The notes under the pieces: generated by a model
What the model was told of the DNA's origin: nothing
Database searches by the model: none
Seen by the model: the letters and a program-made list of their open reading frames with translations, nothing else
Assembly (NCBI RefSeq): GCF_946220915.1
Contig: NZ_CAMIHH010000011.1
Coordinates: 1-51,403, forward strand
Direction: 5' to 3'
Origin: an uncultured Flavobacterium sp.
Lineage (GTDB): Bacteria > Bacteroidota > Bacteroidia > Flavobacteriales > Flavobacteriaceae
Length of the DNA stretch: 51,403 bases
Made by a program: the position numbers and the translations under genes
In this document: piece after piece, positions 1 to 7,794 of the stretch
Numbering within the stretch: position 1 is the stretch's first letter
Layout of the letters: every line of letters begins with the position of its first letter

Positions 1-862
1 TTAATAGTTCACCCTTCCGGTTACTGACCCCACCCACAATCCCACCTACGGAATCACTGTTATAGTTGCAATTAATATTTCCGAAATTTGTGCAATTCTC
101 AATCCGTTTTACTATAATGCCAACCAATGATCCCTGGTTTAAAGAACCTAATGTCACAGTAGCGTAGTTACTGCAGTTGCTTACAATATCAGCAATCGAG
201 GCTATTGTGCATCCCTGAATTATACCGGACCGAATTACCAGGTTTTTAATTTCTGTAAACGTTGTATTTGATTCTGCCGATGCCGTTCCAAATAACCCTT
301 CAGATGAACTCTTTAGGTTTTTAATCTCGAAATTGTTCCCATCGAATGTGCCCCTGAAACTCCCTCCGGTAGAAGAATTTCCAATTGGAATCCATTCAAT
401 TTCCATCAGGTCAAGGTTTGATTCCATTGCGTAACTCCCCCCCAAAGAAGTATTGTTTTTGCGGATGAGTTGGAACTCTGCAAAAGTCCCTACCGGGATA
501 GGGCCTCCCTGGGCGGTGCGAAAATCCAGAATCCCATCGTTATAATTGAGTGAAATATCTTCGCCCTCTAGCCTTCCGATAAGTATTGGTTCGTAATCTC
601 CTATCGTAAGGCTTTTTATGGTTTTATTGCCTGCTGAGCTTGATATCAGGCCCAGTTCGCCATTTTCGAACGTTGCAGTTGCCGTACTGTTATCCGTGTA
701 CATAATGACAGCCTCACCATCAAAATCACTGTTTTCTAATGTGATAGTAAAGTCACTATTACCGTTGTTATTGCCTCCGTCCCCGTTTCCTCCATTTTCT
801 TCATCGCTGCTGCATGCTGCACAAAAGTATAGTATTGTAAAAAGTAATATGTTTTTTCTCAT
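1..862 (-). CDS. Partial GLUG-motif-like lipoprotein (C-terminus off window)
   Basis: An open frame runs from ATG at 862 to the left edge with no stop, 287 codons, so the C-terminus lies outside the window. It starts MRKNILLF and has a short hydrophobic stretch ending in Cys followed by SSDEENGG, as in flavobacterial outer-surface lipoproteins. The distal half alternates the pattern I-x-N-C-x-N-x-G with GGIVGGV, which resembles the GLUG motif found in Bacteroidetes adhesin-like surface proteins. An ATG two codons upstream (868) is also possible. It lies in tandem behind the lipoprotein at 879-1532 with a short gap, so the two may be co-transcribed. Function unknown; surface localisation is inferred. 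Confidence 0.75.
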   Translation of the reverse strand, partial: MRKNILLFTILYFCAACSSDEENGGNGDGGNNNGNSDFTITLENSDFDGEAVIMYTDNSTATATFENGELGLISSSAGNKTIKSLTIGDYEPILIGRLEGEDISLNYNDGILDFRTAQGGPIPVGTFAEFQLIRKNNTSLGGSYAMESNLDLMEIEWIPIGNSSTGGSFRGTFDGNNFEIKNLKSSSEGLFGTASAESNTTFTEIKNLVIRSGIIQGCTIASIADIVSNCSNYATVTLGSLNQGSLVGIIVKRIENCTNFGNINCNYNSDSVGGIVGGVSNRKGELL

Positions 863-878
863 TATCATTTATCTTAGG

Positions 879-1532
879 TTAGTATAATCTCATTTTTGAG
901 CAACTGCCACCTGATACGGTAATAGTACTGTTCCAGTTATGTGTTGAGCATGATGCAGTAAAATTGTATGTTCCCGCAGGCAATGTAAAATTGGCGCAGC
1001 CTCCTGCACCGCACTCTGGCGTGCCGTTGTAATAGTACTGCGTTATACTGCCACTCTGTCCCTCAACCGAAACCGAAATTGAGCCGCACCCCAAGTCAGA
1101 CGATGTCCAGAACATTAAATTTCCGTTACCGGAAGAACCCCCGGCATTGCATGGAAACTGTCCGGAACGATGATACAGTGTAGCATTATTCGTGTTGATG
1201 GCCTGTTCAGGAACGCCCAAAAGCATTGTATCGTCATCATTGAAACGCAGCGGAAAAGTGATGGTTTCGCCGCTGATCACAAAAGTCATAGAGGGTTCTG
1301 ATGCGTCAAAGCTCCCGGTTGTCGCTACTCCTCCAAAACAGGTGATAGCCGTAGTGCCGTCAAATTTCACATAGGCCTCGCCACCATCGCCCCGGGACCA
1401 GGATCCGTAAGGGTCAACATTATTATTGCCGCTGTTACCGTCATTTTCGACCTCATCACCTTCACATCCGCTAAGCATCGTGCATAACACGACAAACAGA
1501 ATAGTTGTAATCTTAAGTACTGTGTTTTTCAT
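879..1532 (-). CDS. Secreted lipoprotein of unknown function
   Basis: 217 residues. An N-terminal hydrophobic segment ends in a lipobox L-S-G-C at about residue 23, followed by an acidic Asn/Gly linker, as expected of an exported Bacteroidetes lipoprotein. The rest is rich in Gly, Ser and Thr with several Cys (C-x-G-G, GCGS, ECGAGGC, SCS) and reads as beta-strands; the end resembles a small beta-sandwich carrying disulfides. I do not recognise the family. A -7 box (TACTTTTG, minus strand 1577-1570) and a -33 TTG (1600-1598) can be placed upstream. The -33 falls inside the left arm of the inverted repeat at 1591-1719. Confidence 0.75.
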   Translation of the reverse strand: MKNTVLKITTILFVVLCTMLSGCEGDEVENDGNSGNNNVDPYGSWSRGDGGEAYVKFDGTTAITCFGGVATTGSFDASEPSMTFVISGETITFPLRFNDDDTMLLGVPEQAINTNNATLYHRSGQFPCNAGGSSGNGNLMFWTSSDLGCGSISVSVEGQSGSITQYYYNGTPECGAGGCANFTLPAGTYNFTASCSTHNWNSTITVSGGSCSKMRLY

Positions 1533-1569
1533 AAAATGTTCGTTTGGTTACTATAATATTCCAATTTTT

Positions 1570-1600
1570 CAAAAGTATCCCATCCAAAAAATGCTGGCAA
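1570..1600 (-). promoter_or_regulatory. Predicted promoter of the 879-1532 lipoprotein
   Basis: Minus-strand TACTTTTG (1577-1570) fits the Bacteroidetes -7 consensus TAnnTTTG, with TTG at 1600-1598 after a 20-nt spacer. Predicted transcription start is near 1564, about 30 nt before the ATG. Confidence 0.5.
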
Positions 1601-1719
1601 TACCTAATTGTAGTGATTTCCACATCAGGTTCCTGTATAGTTTATCCGGCCTGTTTTTCTACAATAATTTTTTTGGTACTAGCCTTATCTAAAATCACTA
1701 CTATTAGGTATTGCCGCAT
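1591..1719. repeat. Long imperfect inverted repeat in a divergent intergenic region
   Basis: The left arm at 1591-1619 begins ATGCTGGCAATACC and the right arm at 1692-1719 is its reverse complement apart from one indel and about one mismatch over 28 positions; about 72 nt separate them. A partial direct copy, TGCTGGCAATA, follows at 1724-1734. The element sits between divergent genes. It could be a pair of operators, a fold-back (MITE-like) element or a structured leader. Confidence 0.6.
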
Positions 1720-1830
1720 GAACGTGCTGGCAATAATTTTACACAAAAGTATTTTTAGTTGATGGAGTTCAGAACCCATCTAAAAAAACGAGGAGAAACC
1801 GAAAAGCCAAAAGAGTAGGAGCCGATCAGT

Positions 1831-3474
1831 ATGAAAACACTATTAAAAGTATTACTAGTAGTTTGCGTTTTTGCGACATCCAGCCAATTTATATACAGCC
1901 AGAGCCAGTACGCCGATTTTGACTGGGCAATAAAAGCGGGGGGGACCTTCCAGGATTTTGCTTCAGGATCGATGGCAGTAGACAGTGAAGGGAACAGCTT
2001 TATAACCGGATATTTCCAGGGAACGGCCTCTTTTGGAGACTACACACTCACCGCTTCAGGAACAGATGATATCTATGTTGCCAAGGTCAGCCCACAAGGC
2101 GCATTTCTATGGGCAGTCAAGGCTGATATCGACGATACCGGCCAGGATTTTAGTATTTATATCACTGCCGACAATGTTGGAAACTCATATCTCACAGGTA
2201 ATTTCAGGGGCACAATTACCCTTGGGACAACAACATTCACTGCTGCCGAGTTGGCAACTGATATATTTATTGCCAAGCTTGACAGCGCGGGACAAATTAT
2301 GTGGGCGCAGCATGCGGCGGGGCAGCAGTACAATTGGGCTGTACCGAAGGATATAACTGTCGACCAATCTGGCAACAGCTATATTACAGGCGCGTTCAAA
2401 TACAATTACGCTGTCACTTTCGGCGCTAACCTGCTAACCGGCGATGGCGGGGGCTTCGTAGCCAAGCTCGACACATCGGGAGCCTTCCTCTGGTCTGTGA
2501 AGGCGGACGGCATATCAGCTGGAGACGAGTTTGCTATGGGCATTGCCGTTGACGGGGATGGCAACTCTTATTTTACGGGACAGTTTTTTGACACGGCTAC
2601 CTTTGGCACAAGCGCACTAGTGAGTTCTGGCAGTACAGATATATTTGTCGCTAAGCTAAGTTCACAGGGCCAATACGTTTGGGTTACCCAGGCAGGCGGG
2701 CAAGACCCTGTGGGAGATACTGCTAATGGCATAGCGGTTGACGGATCCGGCAATTGTTATCTTTCTGGTAGCTTTTCAGGGTTGGCTTCGTTCGGTAACA
2801 TTGCCCTGAACAGTGCCGGGCTTAGGGATATTTTTGTTGCCAAAATCAATTCGGAGGGACAATTCTTATGGGCCAGCAGGGCAGGTGGTGGCGGACATGA
2901 CTATGGGTATGATATGGTTTCAGATAGTTCCGGTAGTGTTTATATTACAGGAAACTGCGGTTCGTTGACTGCGGAATTCGGGAATACCGTGCTAAATATA
3001 TCAGGAGCTGCCGAAGGGTATATTGCGCGATTGGACCCACAAGGGCAATTCATGACCGCAGAGCTGGTTGACGAAACAAATGTAAGGGCCGTAGCGTTGG
3101 ACGGTCAGGGAAGCGCGTATATTAGCGGTAGCCTGGGTGGTCCTTCAACATTCGGAGATACGACCCTTACGCAATCCGGGGGCGGTGATATTTACATAGC
3201 GAAGCGTGCCGGCGGAGCTCTGGGTATGCCAGAGATTACAGATGCTGGGTTGAATGCTTACCCAAATCCGGGAGATGGCATTTTCAGGATTTCATCCTCG
3301 CATCCGGATGAAATTGAAAGTATCAGGGTTTACTCCACCTCGGGGCAGCTGGTTTTCAATGGAAGCATATCAGGCAATGGTATAATAGACATATCTAATC
3401 AGCCAGCAGGGATCTACATTGTACAGCTTAATGGGATAAAAACTGTGCGCAATATTAAGCTTTTAAAAAAGTAA
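1831..3474 (+). CDS. SBBP-repeat beta-propeller protein with T9SS sorting domain
   Basis: 547 residues. A signal peptide at 1-23 ends near SQFIYSQ. Residues about 30-460 hold roughly nine repeats of a unit with the pattern D-x-x-G-N-x-Y-x-T-G-x-F...F-G...D-I-F-V-A-K-L, the SBBP (seven-bladed propeller) signature. The last ~75 residues match a type A T9SS C-terminal sorting domain: AYPNPGDG, then a YSTSGQ strand, PAGIYIVQL, and a basic end KLLKK. The protein is therefore predicted to be exported by the Por/T9SS machinery and displayed on the surface or secreted. Ligand unknown. A likely terminator follows the stop. Confidence 0.9.
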   Translation: MKTLLKVLLVVCVFATSSQFIYSQSQYADFDWAIKAGGTFQDFASGSMAVDSEGNSFITGYFQGTASFGDYTLTASGTDDIYVAKVSPQGAFLWAVKADIDDTGQDFSIYITADNVGNSYLTGNFRGTITLGTTTFTAAELATDIFIAKLDSAGQIMWAQHAAGQQYNWAVPKDITVDQSGNSYITGAFKYNYAVTFGANLLTGDGGGFVAKLDTSGAFLWSVKADGISAGDEFAMGIAVDGDGNSYFTGQFFDTATFGTSALVSSGSTDIFVAKLSSQGQYVWVTQAGGQDPVGDTANGIAVDGSGNCYLSGSFSGLASFGNIALNSAGLRDIFVAKINSEGQFLWASRAGGGGHDYGYDMVSDSSGSVYITGNCGSLTAEFGNTVLNISGAAEGYIARLDPQGQFMTAELVDETNVRAVALDGQGSAYISGSLGGPSTFGDTTLTQSGGGDIYIAKRAGGALGMPEITDAGLNAYPNPGDGIFRISSSHPDEIESIRVYSTSGQLVFNGSISGNGIIDISNQPAGIYIVQLNGIKTVRNIKLLKK

Positions 3475-3502
3475 CAACTGATTCGATTGCTTCAGTATAT
3501 TT

Positions 3503-3533
3503 GAAAATGTGCCATAATCCGTGGTACATTTTC
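3503..3533 (+). terminator. Probable Rho-independent terminator after the SBBP gene
   Basis: A 12-bp stem, GAAAATGTGCCA (3503-3514) with TGGTACATTTTC (3522-3533) and one G-T pair, has a 7-nt loop and is followed by CGTTTTCC. The T-run is weak. Confidence 0.45.
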
Positions 3534-3634
3534 CGTTTTCCAATAAGAGTGCGATGATAGCATATACACAGTCATTGCTATAGAAGGTAAGGGAACCCAA
3601 GCGGAATTTCATTTATATTTTTCTGAAATCGTAA

Positions 3635-4324
3635 CTAGCTTATATTAACATCGAAAAGGTATCCCACCAGCGCTGATGTTGCCATAGCAATCGTGCCCCA
3701 CAAGCAGATACGCACTATTGATTTAATTTTATTGGAACCGCCCGCCCCGGCTGCAAGCGTTCCTGATACGGCGAGGAAAACGATGGCAAAGCAATATTGA
3801 AGCAAGACCATTTGCCTGACAGGCGCAAAGATGGCAACCAGCAAGGGCAGTGCACCGCCACACAGGAATGCAAGCGCCGAGGCAAAAGCTGCCTGCAAAG
3901 GTCTTGCCTGCGTCATATCGTTTATCCCCAACTCATCACGGGCATGTGCTTCAAGGGCATTGTGTGCAGTAAGCTGTACAGCAACTTCCTTCGCCAAGTT
4001 TGGGCTAAGGCCCCGGCTTATGTAAATTCGGGTTAGCTCCTCAAGCTCGGCCCCCGGAGTTTCTGCCAGTTCTTTCCGTTCCCTTTCAAGGTCCGAATTT
4101 TCGATATCACTTTGGGAACTCACCGACACGTATTCGCCCGCAGCCATTGATAAGGCACCGGCAACCAGCCCCGCAAGGGCGGCCAATACGATTGGAGACC
4201 GTGTTTCGCTTGCCGCGGCAATTCCGATTGCCAGGCTTGTGGTAGAGAGGATACCGTCGTTAGCGCCTAAAACCGCGGCCCGGAGCCAACCGCTGCGGTT
4301 GATGAAATGTGTTTCGTTCTGCAT
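3635..4324 (-). CDS. VIT/CCC1 family transporter
   Basis: 229 residues, usual length for bacterial VIT1/CCC1 (DUF125) proteins, which move Fe2+ or Mn2+ across membranes. The N-terminus has the family motif R-x-A-V-L-G-A-N-D-G-I-L-S-T and a second conserved stretch G-A-L-S-M-A-A-G-E-Y-V-S-V-S-S-Q. The Glu-rich cytosolic loop (ERERKELAETPGAELEEL) is the metal-binding region in this family. About five membrane segments are visible: two before the loop and three after it. Metal identity cannot be told from sequence. No partner gene is adjacent. Confidence 0.85.
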   Translation of the reverse strand: MQNETHFINRSGWLRAAVLGANDGILSTTSLAIGIAAASETRSPIVLAALAGLVAGALSMAAGEYVSVSSQSDIENSDLERERKELAETPGAELEELTRIYISRGLSPNLAKEVAVQLTAHNALEAHARDELGINDMTQARPLQAAFASALAFLCGGALPLLVAIFAPVRQMVLLQYCFAIVFLAVSGTLAAGAGGSNKIKSIVRICLWGTIAMATSALVGYLFDVNIS

Positions 4325-5118
4325 ACTGTCGGACTTGCTTGGTTATCATAAAGATACCTTTTTAATTTCGTACATGCTCGAAAAGGAAGCACAATTTTAA
4401 CCTGCCTCTTAGATTTAGACGGTTTATTACAATTCCTTCGGGTTACTAGAAATGCAGCTTGTTTATTGTACGAGTACCTTTCACCAAATTTTATTATTTT
4501 CAAATGGATAAGTAAACTTCCACTGAGCAAGGCCTGCCGGATTGGCAAAGAGTGCTTCATTGCTATGATGAGCAGCAACTGCTCAGAGCAGTAAGATCCC
4601 TCATCGCTGACCCTGTATCCTGGATAGCGGAGCACTTTGAACTTACGGTATCACCTATCGAATTTCCCAGGGGTGTCAATGAAAGCCTCCTGTCGATGAT
4701 AAGTTGCTGCGCAGCGGCAGCTTGCCTGACGCGGAGCCCGGTCATTATCAATAGCAGTGGGATAAATATCTCCAAACGCAATCGGGGGAGGTGATCAGCC
4801 TCCCGATTACGAATCAGCTGGATATAAGTACTAAGTGGTGCAGCGTCGCAGGCAAAGGAACATTGAAAAGAATCTTGAACCGATAGCAATCACTATAGTA
4901 TCATGTAAAGGTTTTGGCTTGTGTTGGGAAATGCTACGCTGATATCGTAAGGCGCTGCGATTGGCCCGCCTTGCTATCATTACGGTAATTCACCCAGGAT
5001 ATCCCAATGTCACGTAGCATTGATAAGTCGTAAAAGCAATTTATGAGGCTGTTTAATATCGACGGTTATTGTCCGGTACTTGGATTATTGTCGTAGTATT
5101 GTAAAAACCAAATAAGGC
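4325..5118. other. Gene-poor stretch upstream of arsR-like gene
   Basis: About 790 nt with only one doubtful small ORF (4552-4794). A 9-bp inverted pair, AATGCTACG (4930-4938) and CGTAGCATT (5013-5021), is present. No RNA gene was recognised. Confidence 0.4.
4552..4794 (+). CDS. Possible small conserved hypothetical protein
   Basis: An 80-residue frame starting at GTG. The segment from LLRAVRSLIADP through W-I-A-E-H-F-E-L-T resembles, from memory, small flavobacterial proteins with an IADPxxW...FxLT core, which is why it is listed. Against it: the GTG start lacks a convincing leader, the C-terminal part is not typical, and another frame overlaps on the opposite strand. It could also be a decayed copy. 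No function is proposed. Confidence 0.3.
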   Translation: MLHCYDEQQLLRAVRSLIADPVSWIAEHFELTVSPIEFPRGVNESLLSMISCCAAAACLTRSPVIINSSGINISKRNRGR

Positions 5119-5418
5119 ATGGAAAATCAGTCAGAAATTTTTACCGATGAATTACTGGATCGTGCTTTGCTTTTTCGTACTCTCGGGCACCCTGCAAGAA
5201 TTGCAATCCTTGAATATATTCTAAAATCAAAAGGCTGTGTTCCCAATAAGCTGTCAGAGTCCCTGGATATCCCGCAGCCTACCGTGTCTCAGCACCTGAA
5301 GGCGCTGAAGTCCGTCGGGCTGATACTCAGGCAGCTTGAAGGCAAGGAAGTATCCTACCGCGCAAATCATGCAACCTGTAAAAATGTGAAGGAATATTTT
5401 AATCATCTGTTTTCATAA
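5119..5418 (+). CDS. ArsR/SmtB-family transcriptional regulator
   Basis: 99 residues, a single winged-helix domain. It has the family N-terminal signature R-T-L-G-H-P-A-R-I-A-I-L-E-Y, a recognition helix around QPTVSQHLKALKSVGL, and a wing LEGKEVSYRAN. Two Cys (in SKGCVP and ATCKN) are present, but there is no ELCVC-type alpha-3 metal motif, so metal sensing is not supported; it may sense another signal. It is closely similar to the second ArsR (29452-29784) in the first half. No obvious target gene is adjacent; the next gene is a receiver 390 nt away. Confidence 0.85.
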   Translation: MENQSEIFTDELLDRALLFRTLGHPARIAILEYILKSKGCVPNKLSESLDIPQPTVSQHLKALKSVGLILRQLEGKEVSYRANHATCKNVKEYFNHLFS

Positions 5419-5805
5419 TATATGTATATCCGGCTTGCATACAGTTAGAAATCTTATCCTTAACACAGGATTTTGTTTGTTTAGTAGTACTGGAGTAATG
5501 TTGACAAGCATATCCGGTTTACAGCAATATATGCTGTTGTTAAGCAAGTAGTAAAGTCTCCAGGCAAGATTGGCATTTCTGGATATTTAGCATTGCAGAG
5601 TGTCCTTTTCAGGAAAGTATTATAAAATATAGTTAATGGCTCTTTAACTTTAACAAACAAAGTGTAGCTTTAGGTAAAGTTAGGGCGTAATATACTGAAT
5701 TAAGGAAGGATAACTTAACCTCTATTGCTCACGGATAAGGCCCGATTTTTTGTCGTGATTTGACACCCTTTAATGTTATTACAAACAGATTTTTAAAAAT
5801 TCGTG
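5419..5805. other. Intergenic region before first receiver gene
   Basis: 387 nt with no ORF of note. An imperfect dyad TAACTTTAAC ... GGTAAAGTTA spans about 5645-5690 and could be a regulatory site. Nothing else is recognised. Confidence 0.3.
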
Positions 5806-6234
5806 ATGAATCCAAATGGACCTATAGTGCTTATTGAGGACGACGCCGACGAGGCTGATATTCTTCGTGAACTTTGTCATAGGGCAAGCCCGGGGACGGA
5901 AGTCATACAAATTAATGATAGTCGTGATGCCCTCAGGATCCTTAAGCAATGCGAAAGCCCTTTTATGATATTCAGCAGTATCAATCTCAAGGTGCTGAAC
6001 GGCTTTCAACTGCGTAAAGCAATCCTGGCTGACAGTTTTCTCGCTCAGAAGTGTACACCCTATATATTCTATTCTGCTGGCAGCAATGAACTGATGCTTA
6101 AGCGAGTTCATGAAGCCAGGGCTGACGGTTATTTCTATAATATTTCGGATTATGAAAGGCTGCATGAGGTGATTTCGGGAATTATCGGCCATTGGAGCCA
6201 TAAAAATAATTATTTTTATGAGATGCGGGCTTAA
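5806..6234 (+). CDS. Atypical single-domain receiver lacking the phospho-acceptor Asp
   Basis: 142 residues from ATG 5806; the GTG one codon earlier is disfavoured because the paralogue at 17823-18230 also begins MNP[ND]G. The fold is a stand-alone CheY-like receiver with the acidic pair E11-D12-D13. The phospho-acceptor position reads F-S-S-I-N-L, so Asp is replaced by Ser58, and the conserved beta-5 Lys is Asn112 (GYFYN). Phosphorylation by the normal route is therefore unlikely; it may act as a constitutive protein-interaction module. A receiver with intact residues lies directly downstream (6326), and a near twin with Gly at the site lies at 17823-18230. Confidence 0.88.
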   Translation: MNPNGPIVLIEDDADEADILRELCHRASPGTEVIQINDSRDALRILKQCESPFMIFSSINLKVLNGFQLRKAILADSFLAQKCTPYIFYSAGSNELMLKRVHEARADGYFYNISDYERLHEVISGIIGHWSHKNNYFYEMRA

Positions 6235-6280
6235 GTCAAAACAAACACAGATTACTACAATCATGCTCTAAACAATAATA

Positions 6281-6308
6281 TTGTATTTGTACATTTTACC
6301 TAAATTTG
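6281..6308 (+). promoter_or_regulatory. Predicted promoter of receiver gene 6326
   Basis: TTG at 6281-6283, a 17-nt spacer, and TAAATTTG at 6301-6308 match the Bacteroidetes -33/-7 promoter. The start would be near 6314, about 12 nt before the ATG. This gives the second receiver its own transcript. Confidence 0.6.
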
Positions 6309-6325
6309 CACCCTAAATACATACT

Positions 6326-6754
6326 ATGCACAAGAAAGGCCCTATAGTGATAATAGATGACGATCAGGATGACAGGGAGATTATCGGGGAAATCCTTCAA
6401 GGCCTCAATTGCCCAAACGAGGTGGTGATATTGAATGACGGCCAGTCTGCCTTGGACTATCTCAGCGGCGAAAAAGTGAATCCTTTCCTGATAATTTCAG
6501 ACATCAACATGCCGAAGATGACAGGTTATCAGTTACGTGAGGAGATAATGTCGGATGAAGTCCTACGGCGCAAATGCGTCCCATTCATATTTTTTACCAC
6601 ATCCGGTGATGATGCTACTATCAGCAGGGCTTATGAATGCTCTGCTCAGGGTTTTTTCCATAAGCTAAATGACTATGTGCGGTTTGGTGAGACTTTGGAT
6701 AATATAATTACGTACTGGAGAAATGCAGACACTCCTGCATTTCCTGCGCCCTGA
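6326..6754 (+). CDS. Single-domain response regulator receiver
   Basis: 142 residues, CheY-like receiver without an output domain. All signature residues are present: acidic cluster D11-D12-D13, phospho-acceptor D59 in S-D-I-N-M-P-K, Thr91/92 in F-F-T-T-S-G, and Lys113 in G-F-F-H-K. The K-M-T-G-Y-Q-L-R segment is typical of Bacteroidetes stand-alone receivers that pair with hybrid kinases encoded elsewhere. No kinase is in the window. It is paralogous to the flanking gene at 5806 and to 17823, but only this copy looks phosphorylatable. Confidence 0.9.
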   Translation: MHKKGPIVIIDDDQDDREIIGEILQGLNCPNEVVILNDGQSALDYLSGEKVNPFLIISDINMPKMTGYQLREEIMSDEVLRRKCVPFIFFTTSGDDATISRAYECSAQGFFHKLNDYVRFGETLDNIITYWRNADTPAFPAP

Positions 6755-6868
6755 TTTCTGCTTAAATACTATTTAACACTTGGTAATTCCTTGATATCGG
6801 GGAGGTCTGTAATCGGAATGTAATACAGGTCATGAACCTGAGTCCTGGCGGGCGACAGGTAAACGGCC

Positions 6869-7333
6869 TTAACGGCGCCTACCAAAATACATCCTGAAAT
6901 ATTTTACAGGCACCCACAGGAATCCGAAGCATTCGCCTTTTTCCTTTCCGGTGTGCTTGTGGTGCTGCTTGTGCGCCCGCCTAATAGCCAAAAGGTAAGG
7001 GTTTTTAGTATTCCGGAATAAAGTGATGCGCTGGTGAATGAAAATGTCATGCACAAAAAAATACGCGCAGCCATAAGCAGAGATGCCGCAGCCTACGTAG
7101 AAGATCCAGGAGAAGCCCCGAATAGCCCCAAGATACATCAGGGCTATGGCGGGAACTGCAAATATCACAAAAAAGTAATCATTACGTTCAAGGTGGCCAC
7201 GGTTGCTGTGGTCGTGATGGTCGCGGTGCAGCGACCAGAGCCAGCCATGCATCACATATTTGTGCACCAGCAAGGTGAGACCTTCCATGGCAAAGAAAGT
7301 ACCTGCGGTTATCATAAAGTCATAGAGATCCAT
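6869..7333 (-). CDS. crtZ: Beta-carotene hydroxylase CrtZ
   Basis: 154 residues, a member of the fatty-acid hydroxylase/sterol desaturase superfamily that hydroxylates the 3 and 3' ring carbons of beta-carotene to give zeaxanthin. Four di-iron His motifs are visible: H-K-Y-V-M-H-G, H-R-D-H-H, H-D-I-F-I-H-Q-R and H-K-Q-H-H. About four membrane segments fit an inner-membrane enzyme. It is the last gene of the long minus-strand light operon and starts 13 nt after the frameshifted gene. Length and motifs are normal. No lycopene cyclase, needed to make its substrate, is in the window. Confidence 0.92.
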   Translation of the reverse strand: MDLYDFMITAGTFFAMEGLTLLVHKYVMHGWLWSLHRDHHDHSNRGHLERNDYFFVIFAVPAIALMYLGAIRGFSWIFYVGCGISAYGCAYFFVHDIFIHQRITLFRNTKNPYLLAIRRAHKQHHKHTGKEKGECFGFLWVPVKYFRMYFGRRR

Positions 7334-7346
7334 AATTTTTGATTTA

Positions 7347-7794
7347 TCACTTATCTAAAATATCTTCAATCATTTTGCGGACGAAGGGAGCGGCTTTGCC
7401 GATTTGATCCTTCAGGATGATGCGGTCCTCTTCAATGTTGTCCCGATAGCCAAGTATCCCCCGGCGCCCCAAGTTGTATCGAATGCCTTATAAAGCGTAT
7501 TTCCACATCTTTCGGCCTTAGCAGTACCGCCTGGTCGATCTCCGCCGTGCCCCTGCGGAAGGACTGCAGCTTTCTCAGCGGACCCGAAAGGTGCCTGGCA
7601 TTTATAGCCCTGAAGCCGCCTAAGTAGTCAAGGCACAATGGATCCTCTTTCCGCGTCTCCAGCCATGCGATCATCTTTGCGTACCTTTTGCTGTCACCCA
7701 TGGCCAGCATGTAGTCCGACCTGACACGGTCAAGATCACCGGGGGACAGGGGCTGACCGATAGCAAGGGCCAAAAGCACCGACAGCATTTTCAT
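7347..7794 (-). pseudogene. Frameshifted exported protein between crtB and crtZ
   Basis: The first frame gives 120 residues (7794 to 7432) with a signal peptide (MKMLSVLLALAIG) and a helical body, ending in an unlikely tail after SIQLGAP. Removing one G from a five-G run (minus strand; C-run at 7458-7462) joins it to a second frame that continues GILGYRDNIEEDR and ends with TGA at 7349-7347, 13 nt before crtZ. The restored product would be about 148 residues. Small secreted proteins of this type occur next to crtB in flavobacterial carotenoid clusters (recalled, not searched). A real mutation and a homopolymer sequencing error are both possible. The start overlaps the crtB stop by 4 nt. Confidence 0.75.

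Noticed and set aside
1831..3474. SBBP repeats seen as possible DNA tandem repeats
   Set aside because: The repeat is at protein level and diverged in nucleotides; it is part of a propeller protein, not a satellite or CRISPR array.
4267..4635. A 122-codon minus-strand frame overlapping the VIT gene start
   Set aside because: Low-complexity composition with no family features, and it overlaps a real gene end.
4930..5021. AATGCTACG/CGTAGCATT inverted pair
   Set aside because: Only 9 nt arms separated by about 74 nt; could be chance, so it is only mentioned with the intergenic region.
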